Positions 11,446-21,607 of a stretch of DNA of 39,676 bases are shown in pieces. The notes under the pieces are model-generated. The model was not told the origin of the DNA, searched no databases, and was given only the letters and a program-made list of their open reading frames with translations. Position numbers and translations under genes: made by a program. Within the stretch, counting starts at the first letter, position 1; each line of letters starts with the position of its first letter. The stretch lies in NCBI RefSeq assembly GCF_001673535.1, contig NZ_LZLY01000093.1:1-39676 (forward strand), read 5' to 3'. This DNA comes from Mycobacterium sp. 1081908.1. GTDB lineage: Bacteria > Actinomycetota > Actinomycetes > Mycobacteriales > Mycobacteriaceae.

Positions 11446-12251
11446 CGCGGGCCCTCTTCCACCGCGCGCCGCACCGCGTCCACCAGCCCATCAGCAGATA
11501 GCCCCCGATCGGTGTCGGCGCGCAACCACAAGAAGTATTCGACATTGCCCGACGGGCCCGGCAGCGGGCTGGCGGTGACGTCGACGGCCTGCCAGCCCAG
11601 CTCCCCCGCGCGGCGCGCGACCCGCAGCACCGCGTCGGCGCGCAGGCCGGGGTCCTGGACGACCCCACCGGCGCCGACCTGGCCCTTGCCCACCTCAAAC
11701 TGCGGCTTCACCATGGGAACGATATCCGCGCCCGGCCAAGCGCATCCAATCAGCGCGGGCAACACCGTGGCCAGCGAGATGAACGACAGGTCGGCCACCA
11801 CCAGGTCGACCGGCCCGCCGATGACCTCCGGCGTCAATTCGCGGGCGTTGGTGCGCTCGACGACGATCACCCGGGGATCGCAGCGCAGCGACCAGGCCAG
11901 CTGGCCGTAGCCGACGTCGGCGGCCACCACCTCGGCCGCGCCGCGGTCCAGCAGCACCTCGGTGAACCCGCCCGTCGACGCGCCGGCGTCCAGGCAGCGG
12001 CGGCCCGCGACGGGGATGCCGAAGGCGTCCAGGGCGCCGATGAGTTTGTGCGCCCCGCGCGACACCCAGGAGCGCTCGCCCTCGCCGGTGACGGTCAGGG
12101 CGGCGGTGACGTCGACGGCGGTGCCGGGCTTGCGCGCGGGCATGCCGTCGATGCTCACCTTGCCGGCGCCGATCAACTCCGCGGCCTGCTGGCGGGATCG
12201 GGCGAGCCCGCGGCGGACGAGCTCGGCGTCAACGCGGGCACGTCGTGCCAC
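11442..12251 (-). CDS. tlyA: 16S/23S rRNA 2'-O-methyltransferase TlyA
   Basis: Methylates 16S rRNA C1409 and 23S rRNA C1920 (2'-O); in M. tuberculosis its loss gives capreomycin resistance. The 269-residue protein has an N-terminal S4 RNA-binding domain (about 5-58) and a linker RSWV at 60-63, matching the RXWV switch. The Rossmann methyltransferase domain has the SAM loop [18 protein letters not shown]. The catalytic KDKE set is complete: Lys69, Asp154, Lys182 and Glu238. The start is the GTG at 12251. By these residues the enzyme should be active and the strain capreomycin-susceptible at this locus. It overlaps nadK by four bases. Confidence 0.96.
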   Translation of the reverse strand: MARRARVDAELVRRGLARSRQQAAELIGAGKVSIDGMPARKPGTAVDVTAALTVTGEGERSWVSRGAHKLIGALDAFGIPVAGRRCLDAGASTGGFTEVLLDRGAAEVVAADVGYGQLAWSLRCDPRVIVVERTNARELTPEVIGGPVDLVVADLSFISLATVLPALIGCAWPGADIVPMVKPQFEVGKGQVGAGGVVQDPGLRADAVLRVARRAGELGWQAVDVTASPLPGPSGNVEYFLWLRADTDRGLSADGLVDAVRRAVEEGPR

Positions 12252-12259
12252 GGCCGTAC

Positions 12260-12445
12260 TCAGCCCTTCTCCGCCGACTCCAGCGCGGCCAGCAGCACGT
12301 CGTGCGCCTCGGAGAGGCGGCGCGCTATCTCTTCGAGCTCGGCGAGTGACGGCTCGTGTTCGGAGTTCTCCGGATCCCCGATATCGGACAGCTGGGCCAC
12401 CAGGGAATCTATTTCAGCGCGAAGCTGATCGGGATCGATATTCAT
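12260..12445 (-). CDS. Small acidic conserved mycobacterial protein (Rv1693-like)
   Basis: A 61-residue, Glu/Asp-rich, helical protein with no membrane segment or Cys. The core LAELEEIARRLSEAHDVLLAALES has regular Leu/Ala spacing that suggests a short coiled coil or helical hairpin. Function unknown. It sits 8 bases upstream of tlyA and 12 bases downstream of the phosphatase gene, so it is in the same transcript. The conserved position between these two genes is the main reason to accept so short a gene. Confidence 0.8.
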   Translation of the reverse strand: MNIDPDQLRAEIDSLVAQLSDIGDPENSEHEPSLAELEEIARRLSEAHDVLLAALESAEKG

Positions 12446-12457
12446 CGGGTCTCCACG

Positions 12458-13456
12458 CTAGTCCAGAGCCCAGCGCTGCAGCGCGTCCCGGGCGCGCGCG
12501 TCGGCGGCCTCGACGCGCACGGGCTCGGCGGCCGCGGCCCCCCACACCGCGTTCGCGACGGCGCGGACGACCGACAGCCCGTCCCCCTCGTCGGCGCCGT
12601 TGGCGCGGACCGTGACCGCTTGGTCCCCGACGTCGACGTGCCAGCCTCGCTGCGGCCCCACCGCGAGCAGCTCGCCGTCGGAGTGCAGCGAGCGCAGGTC
12701 GTGGGCGATGTAGGTGGGCCGGCGGACGGGATCGGCATACACCGCGTCGCGGGCGGTGCTGACCCCGGTCAGCACCATCAGGCTGGGCAGGTCGGCGGCG
12801 TTGGCGCCCTCGATGTCGGTGTCCAACCGGTCGCCGACGACCAGGGGCGCGCGGAAGTCGCCGCGGGCCACCGCGTCCTGCAGCAGCCGCGGCGCGGGCT
12901 TGCCGGCGACGCGCGGCTCGGCGCCGGTGGCGGCGCGCAGCGCGGCCACGAACGACCCGTTTCCGGGCAGCAGGCCGCGCTCGGTGGGCAGGGTGGGGTC
13001 GACGTTGGCCGCCACCCACAGGGCGCCGGCCCGAATGGCCAGCGCGGCCTCGGCGAGGTCCGGCCAGCCGATGGTGGTGGACAGGCCCTGCACGACGGCG
13101 ACGGGCTCGTCGTCGTAGCGGCGCACCGGCCGCAGCCCGACGGCGGCGATCTCGTTGGCCAGCGCGTCGGTGCCGACGATCAGCACGCGGGACTCGGGCG
13201 GCAACTGGTCGGCCAGCAGGTGGGCCGCGCTCTGGGCGCTGGTGACGACGTCGGTGCCGGTCGCGGTGAAGCCGAGCTCGCGCAGGTGCAGCGCCACCTC
13301 GTCGGCGCTGCGGGACGCGTTGTTGGTCACGTACAGCTTGCGGCTTTCGACCCCGTCGAGCGACTGGACGGCGCCCTCGGTCGGCTGGGCGCCGCGGAAG
13401 ACGGTCCCATCGAGGTCGACGAGCAGGCAATCGTATTGCTGCGCAATCGTTTTCAT
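12458..13456 (-). CDS. HAD-family glycerol-3-phosphate phosphatase (Rv1692-like)
   Basis: HAD phosphatase of 332 residues. Motif I is DCLLVDLDGTVFRG (Asp14 nucleophile, Asp16 acid/base), motif II is YVTNNAS, the motif III Lys is in GKPAPRLL, and motif IV is VVGDRLDTDIEGAN, with a C2-type cap between II and III. The M. tuberculosis orthologue removes phosphate from glycerol 3-phosphate during phospholipid turnover. A C-terminal extension of about 70 residues (QRGWHVDVGDQAVTVRANG) follows the HAD core and is typical of this mycobacterial group. The start is the ATG at 13456, one base after the upstream gene's stop; further upstream the frame is only a shadow. Confidence 0.9.
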   Translation of the reverse strand: MKTIAQQYDCLLVDLDGTVFRGAQPTEGAVQSLDGVESRKLYVTNNASRSADEVALHLRELGFTATGTDVVTSAQSAAHLLADQLPPESRVLIVGTDALANEIAAVGLRPVRRYDDEPVAVVQGLSTTIGWPDLAEAALAIRAGALWVAANVDPTLPTERGLLPGNGSFVAALRAATGAEPRVAGKPAPRLLQDAVARGDFRAPLVVGDRLDTDIEGANAADLPSLMVLTGVSTARDAVYADPVRRPTYIAHDLRSLHSDGELLAVGPQRGWHVDVGDQAVTVRANGADEGDGLSVVRAVANAVWGAAAAEPVRVEAADARARDALQRWALD

Positions 13457-13457
13457 C

Positions 13458-14249
13458 TCAAGCGAGCTCGCCGACGCGCTCTTCGGCGTCGGTGACGCCC
13501 TCGATATCGGCGGCCGCCGCGCGCAGGAACCATTCCAGCGCTTCCTCATTGCGGCCGAGCGCCAGCAGCGTGTCGGCGTAGGCGTAGAACAACCGCGCCG
13601 CCGTCGAGCCGCTGCGGCTGGTGTCCAGCTGCGGCGTGGACAGCACGGTCAGCGCCTGCTCCAGCTGCCCGAGATCGGCGCGGGCGCCGGCGGCGACGAT
13701 GCGCAACTCGTCGGCGTCGTCGCCGGACAGCTGGGCCGCCTCCTCCCCCCGCGCCAATTCGATCGCCCGCTCCGGGCGGCCAAGCCCGCGTTCGCAATCC
13801 GCGATCAGCGCGAGCAACGGCGACTTGCTGCCCATCCTGCGGGCGGCGCGCAGCTCGGCGAGCGCCTGGGCCCAGTCGCCGCAGTGGTAGGCGGCGATCC
13901 CGACGGCCTCGCGGACCGCGGCGATCCTGCTGGCCCGGGCCCGCGCCGCGCGGGCGTGCTGAAGCGCGGCCTCGGGGTCCTCGTCGATCACCTCGCCGGC
14001 GGCGACCAGGTGGCGCGCGACCGCGTCGGCCGTGGCGCGGTCCAGCGTGCTCAGTTCGCCGCGGATCTCGGGCGCCAGCTGCTTGGCCTCCACGCCGGGC
14101 GGTATCGGCGGCCCGTGCTGAGCGCCCCGGTCGTCCGTGTCAGCGGTTCGCGGCTGCGCGGGCCGAGCGCGGCCCGGCCCCGACCAGGAACCCGGGCGCT
14201 CCTTGCGCGGTCCACTTTTACCGCCGCGCCCCTGCCTGTCGTCGACCAC
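13458..14249 (-). CDS. TPR-like repeat protein (Rv1691-like)
   Basis: A 263-residue cytoplasmic protein. The first ~50 residues are basic, Gly/Pro-rich and probably disordered (GKSGPRKERPGSW). The rest is a chain of helical pairs resembling tetratricopeptide repeats, such as DPEAALQHARAARARASR, GDWAQALAELRAARRM and GRNEEALEWFLRAAA. No enzyme motif is present. The start is a GTG at 14249; the stop is one base from the phosphatase start, so translation is coupled. Likely a scaffold for protein contacts; partner unknown. Confidence 0.85.
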   Translation of the reverse strand: MVDDRQGRGGKSGPRKERPGSWSGPGRARPAQPRTADTDDRGAQHGPPIPPGVEAKQLAPEIRGELSTLDRATADAVARHLVAAGEVIDEDPEAALQHARAARARASRIAAVREAVGIAAYHCGDWAQALAELRAARRMGSKSPLLALIADCERGLGRPERAIELARGEEAAQLSGDDADELRIVAAGARADLGQLEQALTVLSTPQLDTSRSGSTAARLFYAYADTLLALGRNEEALEWFLRAAAADIEGVTDAEERVGELA

Positions 14250-14343
14250 GCTGCACAGGATACGGGCGGCCGAGCTGACCGCGTCGATTGTGTGTCCAGG
14301 GCGCCAAGGACGCCCGAATCCCGCCCTGAGTACACACAGAAAG

Positions 14344-14364
14344 GGCCTCAGCTCACACGAGGCC
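14344..14364 (-). terminator. Hairpin just after the lprJ stop
   Basis: GGCCTC at 14344-14349 pairs with GAGGCC at 14359-14364 around a 9-base loop. It begins right after the lprJ stop. On the minus strand it is followed by CCTTTCTGTG, only a weak T-run. Two further short inverted repeats lie between it and the next gene. It may be a weak terminator or a processing stem. Confidence 0.35.
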
Positions 14365-14366
14365 GT

Positions 14367-14735
14367 TTACGCCGGCGGCCGGTCGGTCAGCAGCGGGGCC
14401 AGCACCGACGGGCAATAGGTGGCGATCGCGACGATGGTGAACACGCCCGCCGCGTCGTGCGACATCCCGTGGCCGTCGCCCACCGTCGCGATCACCGAGT
14501 CGAACGACCCGCCGGGTTCCACCAGCATCGGGCAGACCGACCTCCCGAGCGCCGTCGCGCTGTCGGGCTGCGAGACCGGGACGCCGGCGTTCGCGAGGGC
14601 CCTGAGGAATGCGTTGCCCATCAGGTCGGCGTGTACGGGTGCCGCCAGCACGGCGGTCAAGCCGGCCAGGCCCGCGCTCAGCACCACCACCCGCAGCAGC
14701 CACGTCGCGTTGGTCACCGTGACCACCCTGGTCAT
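14367..14735 (-). CDS. lprJ: Secreted DUF732-family protein at the lprJ locus
   Basis: A 122-residue exported protein. The signal peptide covers about 1-36 (LLRVVVLSAGLAGLTAVLAA, then PVHA) and ends in an AxA-like signal peptidase I site before DLMG. The mature part is a DUF732 domain with its two Cys (RSVCPML and ATYCPSV), likely a disulfide, and the usual FLRALANAGVPV start. The M. tuberculosis gene at this position is named as a lipoprotein, but no lipobox Cys is present here. The ATG at 14735 lies 45 bases downstream of the tyrS stop. Function unknown. Confidence 0.82.
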   Translation of the reverse strand: MTRVVTVTNATWLLRVVVLSAGLAGLTAVLAAPVHADLMGNAFLRALANAGVPVSQPDSATALGRSVCPMLVEPGGSFDSVIATVGDGHGMSHDAAGVFTIVAIATYCPSVLAPLLTDRPPA

Positions 14736-14780
14736 CGGCGGTCACGTGGGGGGCACGGCGCGATAAAGGTTTGGGGCTAC

Positions 14781-16055
<1,275 letters not shown>

Positions 16056-16183
16056 CGCGCACGACTTTAGTCGCTGTGACGGCCTCGATTCGCCCACGCG
16101 CGGCTATATAAGGCAAGCTAACTACGCGGCGCATCGTCGCGCCATCGCCTTCCCCCGTACGCGCACCAACCCCGCGGAGCGTC

Positions 16184-17062
16184 ATGGACAACCGATACTG
16201 GCCGTTGGTCGTCGCGATCATCATGCTCGCCCTCGGGCTGACGCTCACCGTCGCCGACTTCAAGCGGGCCGCCACCCTGCGCAAACCGCTCGCGGTCGCG
16301 CTCGTCTGCCAGTCGCTGCTGCTGCCGACCCTGTGCCTGGTGATCGCCGAGGCGTTCCATCTCGAACCGCACCTGGCGGTCGGGCTCATGCTGATGTCCG
16401 CGACGCCCGGCGGGACGATGTCGAACATCCTCAGCCACCTGTTCAACGGCGACCTGGCACTAAACCTCACCCTGACGGCAATCAACGCAGTGCTCTCGAT
16501 CGTCGCGCTGCCCGCGATTCTGGCGGTGTCGATGACGTGGTTCCTCGGCGAAGGCCGGTTCCTCCCGCTCCAGCTGGACAAGTTCCTCGCGGTGATCGGC
16601 CTGGTGCTGGTCCCCATCACGATCGGGGTCGCCATCCGCCACCGCTTCCCCGAGCTGGCCCGGCGCATGCAGAAGCCGGTCCGCATCCTGGCCCTCACGC
16701 TGCTGGTGCTCGCCATCGTTTCGGCCATCGCCGGCGGACGAACCACGCTCTGGCACAACATCGGCCTGTTGAGCGGTGCCGTCGTGGTCTTCTGCGCGGT
16801 GAGCCTGACGGTCGGCTACCTGGCGCCGCGCCTGATGCGCCTGGCCCCGCGGCAGGCCGTCGCGGTCAGCCTGGAGGTCGGAATGCACAACGCCGTGGTG
16901 GCGATGGGCATCGCGCTGAGCCCGCAGTTGCTGAACAGCGCCGTAATGGCCACGCCCGCCGCGATATACAGCACCGTCGCGCCGCTGCTGGCCGTGACGT
17001 TCGTATTGGTCGCGCGCCGGCTCGACCCGGCGTTTCGCATCGCCACCCCCGCCGCCGTCTAG
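16184..17062 (+). CDS. BASS-family (bile acid:sodium symporter-like) transporter
   Basis: A 292-residue integral membrane protein with about nine to ten hydrophobic segments. It carries the family's conserved stretches: LMSATPGGTMSNILSHL early in the protein and SLEVGMHNAVVAMGIAL late, the two crossing regions that bind sodium and substrate. Members carry bile acids in animals, and pantoate, pyruvate or other organic anions in bacteria and plants, so the substrate here is unknown. The ATG at 16184 has GGAG about seven bases upstream. It lies alone between tyrS and mpg, which as I recall are neighbours in M. tuberculosis, so this gene looks like an insertion or an ancestral gene lost there. 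Confidence 0.88.
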   Translation: MDNRYWPLVVAIIMLALGLTLTVADFKRAATLRKPLAVALVCQSLLLPTLCLVIAEAFHLEPHLAVGLMLMSATPGGTMSNILSHLFNGDLALNLTLTAINAVLSIVALPAILAVSMTWFLGEGRFLPLQLDKFLAVIGLVLVPITIGVAIRHRFPELARRMQKPVRILALTLLVLAIVSAIAGGRTTLWHNIGLLSGAVVVFCAVSLTVGYLAPRLMRLAPRQAVAVSLEVGMHNAVVAMGIALSPQLLNSAVMATPAAIYSTVAPLLAVTFVLVARRLDPAFRIATPAAV

Positions 17063-17080
17063 CCCACCGAGTGTGGGGGT
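17063..17080 (+). terminator. Possible terminator hairpin after the BASS transporter
   Basis: CCCAC at 17063-17067 pairs with GTGGG at 17073-17077 directly after the stop codon, followed by GGTTATGT. The stem is short and the T-run poor. It sits in the 75-base convergent gap before mpg, where a terminator is expected. Confidence 0.3.
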
Positions 17081-17137
17081 TATGTACGGATTTTGCGGAA
17101 TTCTCGTGCGTAGCACCCACAGTCGACGGAGCAGTCT

Positions 17138-17749
17138 CTAGTCGCTCGTCCCCGGGGCCGGTGCCCGCGGGCTGCGCCGGTAAGCCGATACCTCCGGCCT
17201 GCCGGGGAGCCACAGCCGCCACGGCCGGTCGGCGGCCTGGCTGACGCCGACGCGGGGGCCCGACGTGGCGGTGAGCGGGGCGTTCAGTTCCAGGGTTACC
17301 GGCCCGTCGGGATCGGACAGGTCAATCCCGTTGTCGTCCATGGTGATTCCGAGCGCCGAGCACAGATTCCCCGGGCCGCGCGCCAGCGCCGCGGTGCGGA
17401 CCAGCTCGCCGCGGCGGGCGCGCGCGACGTCGACGCCGTCCTCGATCGTGGCGGCGCGCAGCAGGACGGCCGCCGCGGTCCCGTCGGGCCCGCACGAGAC
17501 GTTGGCGCAGACGTGGATGCCGTGGCTGCGGTAGGTATAGAGCCGCCCGGGCGGGCCGAACATCACGGCGTTGCGCCCGGACAGGCCCCGGTAGGAGTGG
17601 GCCGCGGCGTCGGGCCAGGGGCCGTCGGGAACCCCGCCGTAGGCCTCCACTTCGACGACGACGGCCCGCACGCCCCTACCGCTGAGGGTGGCGCCCAGCA
17701 GCCGATGCGCGGCGGCGACCGGATCCACCGACAGCTCCCCTGCGACCAC
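17138..17749 (-). CDS. mpg: 3-methyladenine DNA glycosylase, AAG/MPG family
   Basis: Base-excision repair glycosylase removing alkylated purines. The 203-residue protein shows the AAG fold markers: the catalytic Glu region [58 protein letters not shown] and [11 protein letters not shown]. The C-terminal block [18 protein letters not shown] ends the domain. Length matches the mycobacterial enzyme. The start is a GTG at 17749; amt diverges 67 bases away. As I recall it, M. tuberculosis has the gene directly next to tyrS. Confidence 0.93.
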   Translation of the reverse strand: MVAGELSVDPVAAAHRLLGATLSGRGVRAVVVEVEAYGGVPDGPWPDAAAHSYRGLSGRNAVMFGPPGRLYTYRSHGIHVCANVSCGPDGTAAAVLLRAATIEDGVDVARARRGELVRTAALARGPGNLCSALGITMDDNGIDLSDPDGPVTLELNAPLTATSGPRVGVSQAADRPWRLWLPGRPEVSAYRRSPRAPAPGTSD

Positions 17750-17816
17750 CCACCGAACCTACCGACACGACCGACATGGCAATATCCCGGCCGAATTGTG
17801 TCGAAGGAGCCCGACA

Positions 17817-19087
<1,271 letters not shown>

Positions 19088-19091
<4 letters not shown>

Positions 19092-21337
19092 CCCGTGGGC
19101 AGCTTGAGCACGAAGCCCTGAGCGTCATCGTGCTCCCAGGGCAGGCCCCCGCCCGTGCCCCGAGAACCTAGATGATCGGTGACGTACACGTAGTGGCCGC
19201 CGCGATCCACGGCCATCCCGAGGGGGTCCACGAAGCGCGGCGCCCCGGGCAGTTCCGTCCAGGTGCTCGAACCGGGCGCCAATTTCATCACTCCCCCGGC
19301 GAGCCCGGTGAAGACGTACACGTCGCCGGCGGCGTCCACCGACACGTCCTGCTCGCCGGTGCTGAGCCCCTGGTAGGAGTTGTCCGGGGCAGGCGGCATC
19401 TTGGTCCAGGTGTCCGCCCCGGGTGCCAGCCGCACCAGGTAGCGGGAGACGGAGTGGCGACTGAGGCTGCGGGTGACGCTGATGTAGACGTTGCCGGTAT
19501 TGTCCACCGCCACATCGCCATTGGGACCGTCGCCCGTGCCCGCCGACGGCAGCACGGTTTGCGCGCTCGAGCCGGCCGCCAGCTTTACCACCCGATTCTG
19601 GGAGCGCTCGACGACGTACACGTTGCCGGCGGTGTCCACCGCCACACCGTGGGGATCGTCCAGGCCCTTGAACGGCAGCACGGTTTGGGTGCTCGACCCC
19701 GCCGCCAGCTTCAGGACCCGGTTGTGGCAGCTGTCGCTGAGGTACACGTTGCCGGCGGCGTCGACCGCCACACCTGCGAGGGAAGCGTCGATGACGTTGG
19801 CGCACAGGTCGAGGCCGGTGAACGGCAGTTCGGTCTGCGTGCTCGACCCGGGCGCCAGTTTCAACACGCGGTTGGTGTGGGTATCGGCGACATAGACGTT
19901 GCCGGCGGCGTCCACCGCCACCCCGTGCGGAGCGCGCAGGCCGGTGAACGGCAGCGCGTATTGGCGTTCGCGGTCCGCCTTGACCTGATCTTCTTTGTTC
20001 AGATGGGTTTTCCAGATGCCGCTGGCGACGAACATCATCGCCGGCGCCACGACGAACATGACAGCGGCGATGATGACACCGTAGATCCAGAGCTTGCGTT
20101 TGGGGCGGGCCAGCGGTGGCCCGCCGGAGGCCGGAGCGGCCGCCGCGCCGGCCCTGGCCCTGTCCTCCAATTGCGAAGTCAGGCCGAATTTCTCGACGAG
20201 CGTCAGCCAATCCGCGTCCGAGACCACAAATTCGGGCTCGTCCGCCGCCGGCACCGCCCCGCGCCACGCGAACCGGTAGGTGAGCCTGGTCCTGCTTCCG
20301 CTCCAGCTGGCCTGCGGGGGGCCGGCATAATCGGGACAACCGATGGTGAGGGGCTGCGAGTTGGCCACGCGCACAATCAGGACGGCGGTCGTCAACGTCC
20401 CCACGTAAGGGGCCGAGCGCGTGCTCGCCGCCGGGGCCGCCGTCGCCTGCGCGGGAGACGCTGAGGCGATGCGCGCGTTGCTCGCCAGGTCGATCAGCGA
20501 TATCGCGTCGTCGGCGACGTCGACGGCCAGGCTCGGCTGCGGCGGACGGGAATTGAGCCTCATCGCGGTCGCGGTGTTTTTGAACATCCCGAAAAAGGAC
20601 GACGAGTACATCCGCGCCGGGTTCGGCGTCAGCAGGCAGCGAGTCGGCTGCCCCGCGACGGGCTCACGCGCATCGAGCCCACGCGGGCGGCCCACCATGC
20701 GAAGCAGCTCGTCGAACTCGGGGGCCCACATCGTCGCGTCCACGCTGTCGACGGGCGGTGCGTCAAGCGGTATTTCGGCGGCAAGGCGATGATCCTGCCC
20801 GCCGATGACGAAGCGGTTGCGGCCGCTGCGCAGGTGCAGCGCCGTGCCTTTCGCCGTGCCGCCGTAGCCCGCGAGAGTCCACTTGCCCAGCTGCGCGTCG
20901 CCGAACGAATAGACTTCCCCCGGCCGCGAACTGACCGTCAGGCCGCCGTTCCCGACGTCGACGAGGACCGCCTTCTTGCGATTCATCCGCCGCTGGAACA
21001 TGCCGAAAGCCGGCATGGCGAGCACCAGGAACGCGAGGAACACCACGAAGCCGCCGACCTTCATCACGTTTTCCGCGCCGACGAGGGCGCCCACCAGGAA
21101 CAGCGCCATATAGATCAGGCCGAGCGACGCCATGCCGCCAAAGATGACGAGGTAGGTGTACTTCATCATCTGCTTGGTGCTGGGCGGGGCCGCGGCGACC
21201 TCGAAACGGCGCGACGGAATCGCGTCGCGCGTGGGCGCCGGCGGCAGTTCGGTGCCGCGCGTCCGCTCGGCAAGCCGGTGCTCCAGATCGGCGATGCGTT
21301 TCTCCGGATCGCCGTGATCCGTCAGCAACTTGTCCAT
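19088..21337 (-). CDS. Membrane protein with PknD-like six-blade NHL propeller, no kinase
   Basis: A 749-residue protein. Residues 11-27 form a short charged helix, probably a coiled coil. Two membrane helices lie at about 60-88 and 93-112. A soluble domain follows (about 120-390); its first part, with VLVDVGNGGLTVSSRPGE, may have a PH-like fold. A third membrane helix (416-441) leads to six NHL blades (461-749), such as HGVAVDAAGNVYVADTHTN. These closely resemble the outer sensor of the Ser/Thr kinase PknD, but the front half is not a kinase. Blade 2 carries an insert and two Cys that could form a disulfide. AAAGGAA lies six bases before the ATG. Function unknown; a ligand-sensing or scaffold role is inferred. 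Confidence 0.85.
19091..19957 (-). repeat. Coding repeats of the six propeller blades
   Basis: The same ~130-base unit recurs about six times, most clearly in 19480-19957, where GTACACGTTGCCGGCGG-like stretches return in register. The repeats come from the NHL blades and are not a mobile or CRISPR repeat. Near-identical blades 1-3 suggest recent duplication and could allow repeat-number change. Confidence 0.75.
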
Positions 21338-21607
21338 GCGGTTCCTTTCGGCGGCTACGCGGCCGGACGTTAGCGCCGGCCATTTGCGAAATTCTTGTGC
21401 CTCCTTTCGCTACCGATCCCAGCTCCAAAGCGCGCAGCCACATCGTCCCACCGAGGATCCCCGAAGTTAAGCGCCGTGGCGGAAGGCCGCGTCGACTCGC
21501 TGAATAACGTTCGGGATGCCGGTTTTGGGCAGAATCGAGGCCCGTGCGGTTACAGTTTTTCCGATGGAAATGCCGATGCGCCTTCGCTGTTGCCGGTAAC
21601 CGTTCCG
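21338..21607. promoter_or_regulatory. Divergent intergenic region between propeller gene and LuxR regulator
   Basis: These 270 bases separate two divergent starts. Close to the propeller gene lies the inverted repeat GGCCGG at 21361-21366 and CCGGCC at 21376-21381, nine bases apart. No clear promoter boxes or small gene are seen. A control site for either gene is plausible, perhaps bound by the LuxR protein, but this is inference. Confidence 0.3.

Noticed and set aside
8641..11910. Open plus-strand frame of over 1000 codons opposite recN and nadK
   Set aside because: High-GC shadow frame; the minus strand encodes two proteins with complete family motifs, while the plus-strand product is low-complexity Gly/Val/Ala/Gln.
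19480..19957. Regular DNA repeats suggesting CRISPR or a minisatellite
   Set aside because: The period follows NHL propeller blades in frame, with no unique spacers.
21459..21472. Short stretch CCCCGAAGTTAAGC resembling part of 5S rRNA
   Set aside because: Only about a dozen bases match; neither the paired arms nor the rest of a 5S gene is present, and no rRNA operon is nearby.
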